Shown: in pieces, positions 42,808 to 51,844 of the stretch | How the letters are laid out: each line of letters opens with the position of its first letter | Numbering within the stretch: position 1 is the first letter of the stretch | Origin: Streptomyces sp. HM190 | Lineage (GTDB): Bacteria; Actinomycetota; Actinomycetes; Streptomycetales; Streptomycetaceae | Reading direction: 5' to 3' | Length of the DNA: 64,000 bases | Assembly: GCF_009857135.1 (NCBI RefSeq) | Contig: NZ_CP047318.1 | Span: forward strand, 868,001-932,000 | Translations under genes and position numbers: made by a program | Notes under the pieces: generated by a model | The model's input: only the letters and a program-made list of their open reading frames with translations | Database searches by the model: none | Told to the model about the DNA's origin: nothing

Positions 42808-43469
42808 GCCGTCGTCCCCCTGCTCCGGGACCAGGGGGTGAGCAGTCGCTGCGCGACGACCAGCAGCGCGTCGGTGACGAGGGCGAGCAGCATGATCAGC
42901 ACGATGGCGGTGACGATCGGCGTCGGGAAGTCGAGCTGGAGGCCGCGGGTGATGTAGTAGCCGAGGCCGCCCTGTCCGATGAGCTGGCCGACGGCGACGA
43001 GGCTGAGGGAGGAGACCGCGGCGACGCGCACGCCGGCGATGACGACGGGCACGGCGATGGGCAGTTCGACCTGGAGGACGCGGCGGACGGCGCCGAACCC
43101 CATGGCGGTCGCGGCGAGCCGGACCGGTTCGGGGACCGAGGCGAGGCCGTCGACGACGTTGGGCACGAGCACCGACAGGGTGTACAGCGTCAGCGGGATC
43201 ATCACGGTCTGTTCGGTCAGCCCCGTGTAGCGGACGAAGACCATGAACAGGGCCAGCGACGGGATCGAGTACAGGATGTTGGCCACCGTCAGCACCGGCG
43301 GGTAGAGCCGGCGCCTGCGGTGGCAGAGGATGCCCAGCGGCACCGAGACGAGCATCCCGAACAGCACGGGCAGCAGACCGAGTCTGAGGTGGAGGGCGGT
43401 GTAGTCGGCCAGTTCGGCGGCGTGGTCGGCGATCCACTGCCACCGGACCAGCGGTTCCCCGTCGCTCAT
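42804..43469 (-). CDS. Osmoprotectant ABC transporter permease (first)
   Basis: 221 residues; OpuCB type with about six helices, VRRVLQVELPIAVPVVIAGVR as EAA loop and GQGGLGYYITRG. ATG overlaps the ATPase stop (ATGA) and its stop overlaps the next permease start, so ATPase and both permeases are tightly coupled. Confidence 0.92.
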   Translation of the reverse strand: MSDGEPLVRWQWIADHAAELADYTALHLRLGLLPVLFGMLVSVPLGILCHRRRRLYPPVLTVANILYSIPSLALFMVFVRYTGLTEQTVMIPLTLYTLSVLVPNVVDGLASVPEPVRLAATAMGFGAVRRVLQVELPIAVPVVIAGVRVAAVSSLSLVAVGQLIGQGGLGYYITRGLQLDFPTPIVTAIVLIMLLALVTDALLVVAQRLLTPWSRSRGTTA

Positions 43470-44653
43470 CGGTCACCGCCCGCGCTGTCGGCGGCCACCG
43501 GGCTCCCGGCCGCTTCCGTACGGCTCCCGGCGCCGCTCGTGCGGCTCCCGGCCACGTCCGCCCGGTCCGTGGGGGCAGCCCCGGCGGTCAGCTCGTGGGC
43601 GTCGGCCACGCCGACGACCGCGCCGTCGGCGTCCACGCCCACCGCGAGCCGGGCGGGTGACAGCAGCGCCGAGTCGAGGGCGGCCCGCGCCGAGTCCCCG
43701 GCCAGGCTGAAGGTGTGACCGAGCGGCACCAGGGCGGCGTCCGCGAGCGTGCCGCTTACCGGCAGGTCCGCGACCGGGGTCCAGCCGAGGGGCCTGCGCG
43801 CGTCGTCGACGACGAGCACCCACGGCTCGTCGAGGGCGCGGGCCGCGGCCACGGGCGAGGTGACCGGGAGCACCGGGCCGTCACGCAGCGGCAGTCCGGC
43901 GGCCCGCACGAAGGACAGCCGGCGGATGCCCCGGTCCTGGCCGACGAAACCGGCGACGAAGTCGTCCGCGGGGTCGGCGAGCAGCCGCTCCGGGGTGTCG
44001 AACTGGGCGAGCCTGCCGCCGTCGCGGAACACGGCTATGCGGTCGCCGAGCCTGATCGCCTCGTCGATGTCATGCGTGACGAACACGATCGTCTTGTGCA
44101 GCTCCTTCTGGAGCCGCGCGAACTCGGTCTGGAGTTCGGCCCGCACGACGGGGTCGACCGCGCTGAACGGCTCGTCCATCAGCAGCACCGGCGGGTCGGC
44201 GCCCAGAGCCCTCGCCACCCCGACACGCTGCTGCTGCCCGCCGGAGAGCTGGTTCGGGTAGCGCTTCGCCATCTCGGCGGGCAGCCCCACACGTTCGAGC
44301 AGCTCGGCCGCGCGGGCCCGCGCCTTCTTCCTGCCCCAGCCGAGGAGCAGGGGCACGGTCGCGATGTTGTCGAGGACCGTGCGGTGCGGGAAGAGTCCCG
44401 CGTGCTGGATCACGTAGCCGATGCCCCGGCGCAGCTCGGGCGCGTCGATCTCGCGGATGTCCCGGCCGCGCAGGCTGACCGTGCCGGCGGTGGGTTCCAC
44501 CATGCGGTTGATCATCCTGAGGGTGGTGGTCTTGCCGCAGCCGGAGGGTCCGACGAGGATCGTGATGGCCCCCTCGGCGAGTTCCACCGTCACCCCGTCC
44601 ACGGCTGTCGTGCCGTTCGGATACTTCTTGCTCACCGCGTCGAATCTGATCAA
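43466..44653 (-). CDS. Osmoprotectant ABC transporter ATPase with CBS domains
   Basis: 395 residues from a TTG start at 44653 (GAGGGG about 6 nt upstream). Walker A VGPSGCGKTTTLRMI, Q-loop region GYVIQHAGLFPHRTV, signature LSGGQQQRVGVARAL, Walker B VLLMDEPFSAVD, H-loop VFVTHDIDEA. The C-terminal part (about 245-360) forms a CBS-pair-like regulatory region, as in OpuCA, where it senses ionic strength. It ends in a low-complexity SRT/AAGS tail. First gene of the betaine/choline-type importer. Confidence 0.93.
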   Translation of the reverse strand: MIRFDAVSKKYPNGTTAVDGVTVELAEGAITILVGPSGCGKTTTLRMINRMVEPTAGTVSLRGRDIREIDAPELRRGIGYVIQHAGLFPHRTVLDNIATVPLLLGWGRKKARARAAELLERVGLPAEMAKRYPNQLSGGQQQRVGVARALGADPPVLLMDEPFSAVDPVVRAELQTEFARLQKELHKTIVFVTHDIDEAIRLGDRIAVFRDGGRLAQFDTPERLLADPADDFVAGFVGQDRGIRRLSFVRAAGLPLRDGPVLPVTSPVAAARALDEPWVLVVDDARRPLGWTPVADLPVSGTLADAALVPLGHTFSLAGDSARAALDSALLSPARLAVGVDADGAVVGVADAHELTAGAAPTDRADVAGSRTSGAGSRTEAAGSPVAADSAGGDR

Positions 44654-44671
44654 GAGTGCCCCTCACCCGAC

Positions 44672-44714
44672 TGCATATGCACCTGCACAGTTGTCCGTGA
44701 CTGAATGACAGTCA
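44672..44714. promoter_or_regulatory. Promoter-proximal palindromes of the osmoprotectant operon
   Basis: TGCATATGCA (44672-44681) is a perfect 10-bp palindrome, and TGACTG (44698-44703) with CAGTCA (44709-44714) is a 6-bp inverted repeat with 5-nt gap. On the minus strand the latter overlaps a TTGACT -35-like element. Both lie upstream of the TTG start. Confidence 0.4.
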
Positions 44715-44849
44715 ATGGACTTTCATGAAGGGCACGTTACGTTCACACGATGCCGGGCCGGGAACGTCCGGAACATGCGGGTACAGGGCCTGGTGTTCTC
44801 CTTCGCGTCGCCGCCGCGCGCCCGGCGGCCGTGCTTTCCTGGAGTCATC

Positions 44850-45758
44850 ATGAGCAACGTCGACGTGCACCAGCACCTGTGGACCCCCGCGCTGGTGGCG
44901 GCCCTGCGGTCCCGCCGGGAGCCGCCGTTCATGGACGGCTGGACCCTGTTCCTGGACGGGGAGCCTCCGTACGAGGTGGCGCCCGCCGCCCACGACCTCG
45001 CCCGGCGGGCGGAACTCGCCGCCGACGACGGCCTCGGGCGGGCCCTCGTGTCGCTGTCGTCGCCGCTCGGCGTCGAGTGGCTGCCCGGGGAGCAGGCGCG
45101 CCCCCTGCTCGACGCCTACCACGAGGGCGCGGTGTCCCTGCCCGAGCCGTTCGGGGCGTGGGCCGCGGCCTGTGTGCGGGACGTCGACGCGGCCGCGGCC
45201 GCCGAGGTCCTCGACCGGGGCGGCTTCGTCGGCCTGCAGCTGCCGGCCGACGCCCTCGCCGACGCGGCCGGTCACGCGCGCTGCGCCCCGCTGCTCGACC
45301 TCCTGGAGGACCGCGGCCTCCCGCTGTTCGTGCACCCGGGCCCTGCGGGGAGAGCCGGGGCCGGGGGGCCGGGCTGGTGGCCGGCGATGGTGCCGTACGT
45401 GCAGCAGATGCACGCCGCGTGGTTCGCCTTCCGTGCCTTCGGCCGGCCCCGCCATCCCCGGCTGCGGGTCTGCTTCGCCCTGCTGGCCGGGCTGGCGCCG
45501 TTGCACGGGGAGCGCTTCGCCGCCCGCGGTGACGCGGCCCTCGCGGGGGCGGACCCACGGGTGTTCGTGGAGACGTCGTCGTACGGCCCCGCCGCCGTGG
45601 ACGCGGTCGTGCGGGCCCTCGGGGTGGACGCGGTGGTCCAGGGCTCCGACCGGCCCTACGCGGAGCCGCCGCTCCACCCCGGCTTCGGCCTGGGGAGAGC
45701 GGCGGCGTACGCCTTCCGTGTCGCCAATCCGCGGCGGCTGCTCACGGGCGAGGGCTGA
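44850..45758 (+). CDS. Amidohydrolase (TIM-barrel metal hydrolase) family protein
   Basis: 302 residues from ATG at 44850 (GGAG 5-6 nt upstream); 45 residues before it in the open frame are rejected. First metal ligands in DVHQHLWTP, then LPLFVHPGPAG, a barrel strand RVCFALLAGLAPLHGERF, and GSDRPYAEPPL near the C-terminus with the metal-site Asp. This is the ACMSD-like/amidohydrolase-2 family, which hydrolyses or decarboxylates small ring acids; substrate unknown. Convergent with the P450 (6-bp gap). Confidence 0.8.
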   Translation: MSNVDVHQHLWTPALVAALRSRREPPFMDGWTLFLDGEPPYEVAPAAHDLARRAELAADDGLGRALVSLSSPLGVEWLPGEQARPLLDAYHEGAVSLPEPFGAWAAACVRDVDAAAAAEVLDRGGFVGLQLPADALADAAGHARCAPLLDLLEDRGLPLFVHPGPAGRAGAGGPGWWPAMVPYVQQMHAAWFAFRAFGRPRHPRLRVCFALLAGLAPLHGERFAARGDAALAGADPRVFVETSSYGPAAVDAVVRALGVDAVVQGSDRPYAEPPLHPGFGLGRAAAYAFRVANPRRLLTGEG

Positions 45759-45764
45759 GCGGGG

Positions 45765-47231
45765 TCAGCGTCCGGTGCGGATCAGGCCCGTCAGGTAGCG
45801 CCACAGCGACGAACGGTGCAGGGCGGAACGGTCCCGTGCCAGCGTCCCCGTCACTCCCGGCTCGGTCCCCGTCCCTCCCGCGAGGTCCGCCTCCCCGAGG
45901 TCCGCCTCCCCGAGGTCGGTCTCCGCGGGGTCGGCCGACGACGGGCCGGGCGTCGGGGCCAGGGTGTAGCGGACGGGCAGCGAGCGCAGTCCGCGCATGA
46001 ACGGCGAGGACCGCCACGGGAGTTGGTCGACGGGCAGCGCCAGCTCCAGATCGGTGAACCGCTCGAACAGGCGGCCGACGCCGACCGCCGCGACGGTGGA
46101 GGCCAGTTCGCGGGCGGGGCACTGGCGGGGGCCGGCGCCCCAGGAGAGGTGCGCGCGGGTGCTGACCGTGGTGTTCGTCGCCGCGTGGCCGGCGAAGACG
46201 GGGTCGGCGTGCGCGGCGGCGGAGGAGACCCAGACCGGGTCGCCCGCGCGGATGGTGTAGTCGCCGAGCCGGGTGTCCTTGGCGGCGAAGCGCGGGACGA
46301 AGTTCACCAGCGGCGGCTTGCGCATGACCACCCGGTTCATGGTCTCCCGGACCATGCCGGCGGAGAGGCTGGCGCGGATGCTGCCCTCGCCCGAGAGGAC
46401 CTCGACGACGGTGTTGGAGATGAGGATGCCGACGTGGTCGGAGGTCATGCCGAGCAGCATGAACAGCTCGCGGGCCAGCTCGTCGAGGGTGAGGGCGGGG
46501 TGCGCGGCGAGGAGGTGGGAGGGGAAGTCGTCCCCGGGGGTCCTGAGCTTCTGCGCCGCCAGGTCGGCGAGGGCCGCCAGCAGGCGCTCCAGGGCGGGCT
46601 CGGCGTCCGGGCCGGCGTCCAGCACCCGCCACATGTCCATGAGCGCGTCGTCGCCCTGGGAGCCGGGGAAACCGAGGAGGTGGCTGGCCGCCATCAGCGG
46701 CAGCGGCCGGGAGAACTGGGCGGACAGGTCCGCCAGGCCCGTGCCGCCGGCCTGGCCCACCAGGGTGATCAGGTCGTCGGCGCAGGCGGTGACGGCCGCC
46801 CTGAGCCGCTTGGCCTGGGCGTGGCGCGGGTCCTGGAACGGTCGGAGCGCGGTGTCCCACGCGGCCCGCAGCGGCTGGTACCCGGCGCCGCCCTGGATGA
46901 GGACGTGGTTGACCTCCAGGGAGGGGCCGAGCGGCCAGTCTGCGGGTACCCGGCCCTCGGAGCGGGCCCGCCAGTTCTCCAGTCCCTTGGGCCAGCCGTG
47001 GTCGTCCTGGAGGACCTCCAGGGACTCCTTGTAGCCGAGGACCAGCCAGGCGGGGACGCCCAGCAGGTCGACCGGCGCCACCGCGCCGTGCCGCTGCCGC
47101 AGCCGCTCGTACACGAGGGACGGGCGCATCTCGTAGTCCCGGGTCAGCAGCGGCTGGGGGTCCAACGCCTCCAACCGTCTGTCGTCCGCGTGCACGGACC
47201 CGCCCTCGCCCGTCTGGGATTCCACCGCCAT
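45765..47231 (-). CDS. Cytochrome P450 with atypical motifs
   Basis: 488 residues from ATG at 47231 (GGAGGG 5 nt upstream). P450 fold is clear: C-helix region WDTALRPFQDPRHAQ, I-helix LFMLLGMTSDHVG, beta segment RFAAKDTRLGDYTIRAGDP, haem loop SWGAGPRQCPARELA with the Cys ligand. The K-helix before KPPLVNF (RETMNRVVMRKPP) has no Glu-x-x-Arg. The haem loop lacks the usual Phe and the final Gly. This recalls CYP157-type Streptomyces P450s without ExxR. The C-terminus (last 70 residues) has a repeated GEADL tail. No redox partner is adjacent; reaction unknown. Confidence 0.87.
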   Translation of the reverse strand: MAVESQTGEGGSVHADDRRLEALDPQPLLTRDYEMRPSLVYERLRQRHGAVAPVDLLGVPAWLVLGYKESLEVLQDDHGWPKGLENWRARSEGRVPADWPLGPSLEVNHVLIQGGAGYQPLRAAWDTALRPFQDPRHAQAKRLRAAVTACADDLITLVGQAGGTGLADLSAQFSRPLPLMAASHLLGFPGSQGDDALMDMWRVLDAGPDAEPALERLLAALADLAAQKLRTPGDDFPSHLLAAHPALTLDELARELFMLLGMTSDHVGILISNTVVEVLSGEGSIRASLSAGMVRETMNRVVMRKPPLVNFVPRFAAKDTRLGDYTIRAGDPVWVSSAAAHADPVFAGHAATNTTVSTRAHLSWGAGPRQCPARELASTVAAVGVGRLFERFTDLELALPVDQLPWRSSPFMRGLRSLPVRYTLAPTPGPSSADPAETDLGEADLGEADLAGGTGTEPGVTGTLARDRSALHRSSLWRYLTGLIRTGR

Positions 47232-47444
47232 GCCGCCCCTCCGACACTCCCCGTACCGGCACACCTTCAGTCGGTAGCCGGGACCGCTCGGGACCTTACC
47301 CCAGGCCACCCCGCTCGGAGAACGACGGGTAGCGCGATTCTCGGGCAGGGACACGACAAAGGGGTCAGGCGTCGCGAAAGGTCGCGGCGTCCCGGTGCCG
47401 GCGAGGGTGTCCGGGCGGCCATCCCTCCCGGGGGACCGGGCGGG
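47232..47444. other. Gap between P450 and trpF
   Basis: 213 bases with P450 promoter elements on the minus strand (a TTGTCG-like box) and a GC-rich stretch next to the trpF stop. No convincing gene; nothing decisive seen. Confidence 0.3.
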
Positions 47445-48065
47445 TCACCGCGCGCCGCGGGCGGCCTCCACGAAGGCGGTGATCAGGGCGGGGTCCTTGA
47501 CCCCCCGGCTCCGCTCGACACCGCTGGACACGTCGACGCCCCAGGGCCGGGCGGTGTCGACGGCGTCCCGTACGTTGCCGGGGGTCAGCCCTCCGGCGAG
47601 GAGCCACTTGTCCCCGGGGTCGGCGACCGGCATCCGGGACCAGTCCCAGGCCGTGCCGGAGCCCGGCACGGGCGCGTCGAGCAGCAGCATGTCCTCGCCC
47701 ATCTCGCCGCAGCGCGGCACCGCGTCGCCGAACGCGGCGGCGCGGATCAGCGTGCGGCCGTCCGCCGCCAGCGCGTCGTAGTAGCCGCGGTCCTCCGCAC
47801 CGTGCAGCTGGACGGCGCGGATGCCCGACTCGGCGGCCAGGGACCGTACGTCGTCCAGGCTCTCCCCGCGGAAGACTCCGACGGTGAGGACGTGCTCGGG
47901 GATCCGGCGGGACAGCCGTGCGGCGGTGGCCGCGTCGACGCGGCGCGGGCTGGCGGTGAGGACGAACCCGATGGCGTCGGCGCCCGCCTCGACGGCCGTG
48001 TCGACGTCGTCCTCGGTCCGCAGACCGCAGATCTTCACGAAAAGGGAGTCACGGGAGTTGCTCAC
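47445..48065 (-). CDS. trpF: Phosphoribosylanthranilate isomerase TrpF
   Basis: 206 residues from GTG at 48065; an ATG at 48083 is a near alternative. Full (beta/alpha)8 family pattern: FVKICGLRTEDDVDTAVEAG with general-base Cys13, ADAIGFVLTASPRRVD, AVQLHGAED, LLLDAPVPGSG with the catalytic Asp, KWLLAGGLTPGNV and VDVSSGVERSRGVKD. Catalytic residues are intact, so it should isomerise PRA to CdRP. No trp genes adjoin. Most Streptomyces lack trpF and use PriA (HisA/TrpF), so this is an unusual extra copy. Confidence 0.9.
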   Translation of the reverse strand: MSNSRDSLFVKICGLRTEDDVDTAVEAGADAIGFVLTASPRRVDAATAARLSRRIPEHVLTVGVFRGESLDDVRSLAAESGIRAVQLHGAEDRGYYDALAADGRTLIRAAAFGDAVPRCGEMGEDMLLLDAPVPGSGTAWDWSRMPVADPGDKWLLAGGLTPGNVRDAVDTARPWGVDVSSGVERSRGVKDPALITAFVEAARGAR

Positions 48066-48212
48066 CGCCCCAGCCTGCCTCATCCGCGGCGCCCACGGGA
48101 CCGCGCCCACCCTGTTCGACGCCGACACGAACGCCGGCCAGGTCGTGATCCGGTCCCCCGCCCCCTGCGGAACGCTCGCCCCGACCGGCGGTCTGCGCCG
48201 TCGGGTGCCTCA

Positions 48213-48233
48213 CCGGCGGCCGGCCCCCGCCGG
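48213..48233 (-). terminator. Hairpin directly after the LCP gene
   Basis: CCGGCGG (48213-48219) pairs with CCGCCGG (48227-48233), 7-nt loop, next to the LCP stop at 48235. Confidence 0.5.
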
Positions 48234-48234
48234 G

Positions 48235-49773
48235 TCATCGCAGGGTGGCGGGGTCGAGGTCCGTTCCGACGACAAGGGTGATCACGCCCTGCGCGGCGCC
48301 CGCGTCCTCGGTGGCCGGGGCGTCGGGAAGGCGCGAGGTGAGGACCTTCGCCTGCTTCGCCAGGTCCGGCGGATAGCCGACGGTCGTCCGCGCGGTGGTC
48401 TCGGGGGCGTTGCCCGTGCCGACGACGGTGAGGCCTGCCGCGCGCAGCTTCTCGGCGACGGCGGCGGCGCGTCCCGTGACGCCGGTGCCGTTGAGGACCT
48501 GCACCCGCACGTTCGAGGCGTAGACGAGGCCCTCCTCGGCCTGGGTCTGGAGCTGCTTCTTGTCGACCTCGCGGTCCTTGGCGAGGGAGGTGAACAGGTC
48601 GGCCGCGTACGGGTACTGCCAGACCACGTTGGCCCGGTCGGTCGGGACGTCCGCCTCACGGGGGTAGTTGGGGACCGTCAGGAAGGTCAGCCGGTCGCCG
48701 GGGATGCCCTTGAGCTGGGAGGCGAGGTCGTAGAGCGGGTCGATGCCGGCGAGGTCCTCGTCCGTGGTCAGGGACTTGGTGGCGGACTGCATGAAGCCGT
48801 ACAGGTCACCGGGACTGGTCAGCTTGGCCTTCGCCTTGGCGGCGAGGGCCTCCATGAACTCCTGCTGGCGCCCGATGCGCCCGATGTCGGAGCCGTCGCC
48901 GACGGAGTAGCGGGTGCGGACGTAGCCGAGGGCCGTCTCGCCCTTGACGGTCTGGCAGCCCGGCTCCAGGTCCAGGAGGGCCCTCTTGTCGTGGATGGCC
49001 TGCTCGGGGCAGACCTCTATGCCCTCCAGGGCGTCGACCATCCCCTTGAAGCCGGAGAAGTCGACGGACATGAAGTGGTCGATGCGCAGCCCCGTGTTGG
49101 CCTCGACCGTCCGGATGGAGCAGGCGGCGGCCCCGGCGACCTCGCCGGTGGAGCCGCCGATCGCGAACGCCTCGTTGATCTTGGCCCGGTGCGGGCCCGA
49201 GGTGCCGCCGTCGCCCTTGTCGCACGCCGCTATCTCGACCCAGGAGTCACGCGGGAACGACACCACGGTCGCCCACTTCCGGTTCGCGGGGATGTGCAGC
49301 ACCATCAGCGTGTCCGACTGCATGGTGGTCAGGTCCCGGCCGTACTCGGCGTTCTTCCCGTCACGGCTGTCCGAGCCGACGACCATGATGTTCTTCGATC
49401 CGGGACTGAGGTTCACCGGACGGTTCCCGCCGAGCTTGTTGTCGACGTCGGCGGAGGTGATGTTGTCGTCGAGGTCCTGGTAGACCCAGGCTCCGACCCC
49501 CGCGACGCCGAGCACGACCACCGCGGAGACGCCCGCGACCCAGCTCACGATCCTGCCCCGCCGTGTGAGCCGTGTTCCCCCGCCCCCGATCCCGGCACGC
49601 CGCCTTCCCGTACCACCCACCGGCGTTCCCCCCGCCTCGGCCGCCTCCGGCCGGTCGACTGACGCTCCACGCCCGGCACTTGCGACCGCCGAACCCGAGG
49701 ACTCTATCCCTGGAGAGATACGGACGGGCGCCCCACTCGGCTCACCCACCACGGTGTACGCGCCCTGCGGCAC
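48235..49773 (-). CDS. LCP family cell-wall glycopolymer ligase with LytR_C domain
   Basis: 512 residues from GTG at 49773. Cytoplasmic Ser/Gly-rich tail to about 70, basic TRRGR, one TM helix (IVSWVAGVSAVVVLGVAGVGA). The LCP domain begins about 120: NIMVVGSDSRDGKNAEYG, QSDTLMVLHIPA, VVSFPRDSWVEI, SVDFSGFKGMVDAL and GYVRTRY with Arg ligands for the pyrophosphate. The C-terminal LytR_C domain has VQVLNGTGVTGRAAAVAEKLR. LCP proteins attach wall teichoic acid-like or arabinogalactan-like polymers to peptidoglycan outside the cell. Confidence 0.92.
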   Translation of the reverse strand: MPQGAYTVVGEPSGAPVRISPGIESSGSAVASAGRGASVDRPEAAEAGGTPVGGTGRRRAGIGGGGTRLTRRGRIVSWVAGVSAVVVLGVAGVGAWVYQDLDDNITSADVDNKLGGNRPVNLSPGSKNIMVVGSDSRDGKNAEYGRDLTTMQSDTLMVLHIPANRKWATVVSFPRDSWVEIAACDKGDGGTSGPHRAKINEAFAIGGSTGEVAGAAACSIRTVEANTGLRIDHFMSVDFSGFKGMVDALEGIEVCPEQAIHDKRALLDLEPGCQTVKGETALGYVRTRYSVGDGSDIGRIGRQQEFMEALAAKAKAKLTSPGDLYGFMQSATKSLTTDEDLAGIDPLYDLASQLKGIPGDRLTFLTVPNYPREADVPTDRANVVWQYPYAADLFTSLAKDREVDKKQLQTQAEEGLVYASNVRVQVLNGTGVTGRAAAVAEKLRAAGLTVVGTGNAPETTARTTVGYPPDLAKQAKVLTSRLPDAPATEDAGAAQGVITLVVGTDLDPATLR

Positions 49774-49841
49774 GCCATCGCGTCGTCCCCGCGCCCCCGC
49801 CTCGACGGTCCGCGACCGGGCCGCGGCGGACCCGGTGCGTG

Positions 49842-50792
49842 TCAGCCGTGCGGGGCCCAGCGGGCGCGGAGTTCGTCGCGCAGACGGCGGGCGACCTGGC
49901 CCATGAGGGCGTCCGCGCCGGGCTGGACACGGGCGGCCACCCGGGACTCGGTGAGGGCGGCCACGGCGTAGCTGCGGCCGTCGGCGTGCTCGACGACCCC
50001 CGCCTCGTGGCGCAGGTTGAGGAGGGTGCCGGTCTTCGACGACCAGGTGGAGGCGTCGGTGGCGAAGTCCGGGGCGAGACGGTGGCGTACGACGTTGTCG
50101 GCCATCAGGTCACGCACGCGGGCGGCGACCTCGGGGTGGATCACGGGGGCGTCGGTGCCGGGCGGGTCCTGGCGCGACCGCCACACCGCCTGGAGGAGGT
50201 CGACGCAGGCCCGCGCGGTACCGGAGTTGGCGTGGGAGACGTCGAGCTGCGGCACCCGGTGGCCACGCCCGCGCGTACCGGCGTCGACCGCGAGGGCGTA
50301 CGCGAGGTGCGTGTCGGCCGAACCGAACCGCTCCACCGGGGTCTCGGTGAGTTCCCGCATGGTGTGGCGGACGGACAGGCCGGACAGCCCCCACCGCGTC
50401 AGGAACGCCTCGACGGCCGACGGCGGGGTGAGGTCGAAGAGTGCGTCGGCGGCATGGCTGTCGCTCATGCTGGTGCTGAGGTAGAGCAGGTCGTCGACGG
50501 CGATCCGGGCGGGGTGGCGGAACCGGCTCAGGCCGGTCGGCCCCGGGGTGGTCATCCGGCCCGGCGGTATCTCGACGGCGTCGGCGCCGTCGAGTTCCCC
50601 GCGCCGCATCCGTTCCAGTGTCGCCAGGGCGAGGGGGACCTTCACCAGGGAGGCGACGGGGAACGGGACGTCCGGGTCGATCCCGATCTCCTCGCCCGTC
50701 TCCAGGTCCCGCACCAGGAACGACCCGTGGAGGCCGCCGTCGGCCAGGTCCCGGCGCAGCTCGCCCAGGAGCCGTTCGGTACCGGCGCTCAC
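49842..50792 (-). CDS. blaB: Serine penicillin-recognising-fold protein, BlaB-like
   Basis: 316 residues from GTG at 50792, overlapping the LysR stop (GTGA). Class A beta-lactamase-like fold: SxxK as [12 protein letters not shown] (Ser48, Lys51); second motif SMSDSHAAD (SDS in place of SDN); third motif KTG in [11 protein letters not shown]. No signal peptide, so cytoplasmic, unlike true beta-lactamases. The order LysR then this gene, divergent from a class A beta-lactamase, matches S. cacaoi blaA-blaB/blaL, in which BlaB helps induction rather than hydrolysing drugs. Symbol by analogy. Confidence 0.75.
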   Translation of the reverse strand: MSAGTERLLGELRRDLADGGLHGSFLVRDLETGEEIGIDPDVPFPVASLVKVPLALATLERMRRGELDGADAVEIPPGRMTTPGPTGLSRFRHPARIAVDDLLYLSTSMSDSHAADALFDLTPPSAVEAFLTRWGLSGLSVRHTMRELTETPVERFGSADTHLAYALAVDAGTRGRGHRVPQLDVSHANSGTARACVDLLQAVWRSRQDPPGTDAPVIHPEVAARVRDLMADNVVRHRLAPDFATDASTWSSKTGTLLNLRHEAGVVEHADGRSYAVAALTESRVAARVQPGADALMGQVARRLRDELRARWAPHG

Positions 50793-51718
50793 GCGGCGGC
50801 CCCGGCGTGCCCGGTGGCGCCGAGGCACCGGGCGACGCCCCCGGCACACACCTCACGCAGGCGGGCGGCCTCGGTGTCCGCCGCGTCGGCGAGGACCAGG
50901 GCGTAGCCGCGGGCGAAACCGGCGTCGAGTTCGCCCACGGGGCGCCAGTGCAGGCCGAGTTCACGGGCCTGCGCGGCCGAGCAGAGCAGCGCGTCGCCCC
51001 GGCTGAGGACGTCCGCGGCGGCGACGGCGAGGGACGGGGCGACGGCCAGTTGCGCCGGGAGCAGTCCGACCGCGTCACCGAGCCGGGCGAGCGGGTCCCG
51101 GACGTGGGGCACGTCGTCCTCGGGCGGCAGCCACACCCGTCGGGCCCGCCGGTCGCGGTCGGCGCGGCCGGGACGCAGGGTGTCGAGGTAGAGGGACCCG
51201 CCGTTCGGGGCGTCGCCGACCGCGAGGCCCAGGCGCACGGTCCAGTCCGCGCCCGCGGGGGGCACCGCCAGCAGCGCCGCGCGGACCTGCCGGGACGTCA
51301 GGAGGTCGGCCCGCTCCGTCGGCCCGGCGGGGCGCGGGTCGAGCGGGACTCCCCCGTCGTGGGCCTCGGCGATGAGGCGGGCGAGGCCGCCGGTGGAGCA
51401 GTCGGCGGGGACGGCCAGCCGCAGCGCGCGGCGCCGTGCGGCCACGGCCTCGTGGTCGAGCCGGTCGGCGAGTTCGACGAGCCGGCGGGCCAGCGGAAGC
51501 ATGTCCCGGCCGAACGGGGTCAGCGCCACCGCGCGGGAGGACCGCTCCAGCAGCCGGTCGCCCAGCCGCTCCTCCAGCGCGGCGACACGACGGCTCACCA
51601 CGGACTGCGCCGTACGGGCAGCCGCCGCGCCCACCGTGAAACTGCCGTGTTCGCTCACATGGACGAACGCCCGGCACACCGCTACAAGATCCACAGCTCC
51701 ACTATGCCAAACGAGCAT
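50789..51718 (-). CDS. blaA: LysR family regulator, BlaA-like
   Basis: 309 residues from ATG at 51718; a GTG 8 codons in is an alternative. N-terminal [42 protein letters not shown] in parts, with [21 protein letters not shown]. The effector domain follows; it is Arg/Ala-rich and weakly conserved. Divergent from the beta-lactamase with a 126-bp shared promoter region, and coupled to the BlaB-like gene. In S. cacaoi BlaA activates blaL on beta-lactam exposure. Symbol by analogy. Confidence 0.78.
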   Translation of the reverse strand: MLVWHSGAVDLVAVCRAFVHVSEHGSFTVGAAAARTAQSVVSRRVAALEERLGDRLLERSSRAVALTPFGRDMLPLARRLVELADRLDHEAVAARRRALRLAVPADCSTGGLARLIAEAHDGGVPLDPRPAGPTERADLLTSRQVRAALLAVPPAGADWTVRLGLAVGDAPNGGSLYLDTLRPGRADRDRRARRVWLPPEDDVPHVRDPLARLGDAVGLLPAQLAVAPSLAVAAADVLSRGDALLCSAAQARELGLHWRPVGELDAGFARGYALVLADAADTEAARLREVCAGGVARCLGATGHAGAAA

Positions 51719-51844
51719 GGATCCGAACGTCGCCGTCTTGGACCGCGTGGCGGAGCACGGCCCACAGTGATCTCCAACGAGGGCGACGCCCACGGGAGTC
51801 CAGCGCTCCTCCCCTCTTTCGACGACGACTCGGAGGCTCGACCC
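51719..51844. promoter_or_regulatory. blaA / bla divergent promoter region
   Basis: 126 bases between the LysR gene and the beta-lactamase gene. GGATCC lies near the LysR start and TTGGAC near 51743 could be a -35 for bla. No clear T-N11-A pair could be assigned by eye. LysR sites are expected here by analogy. Confidence 0.4.
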
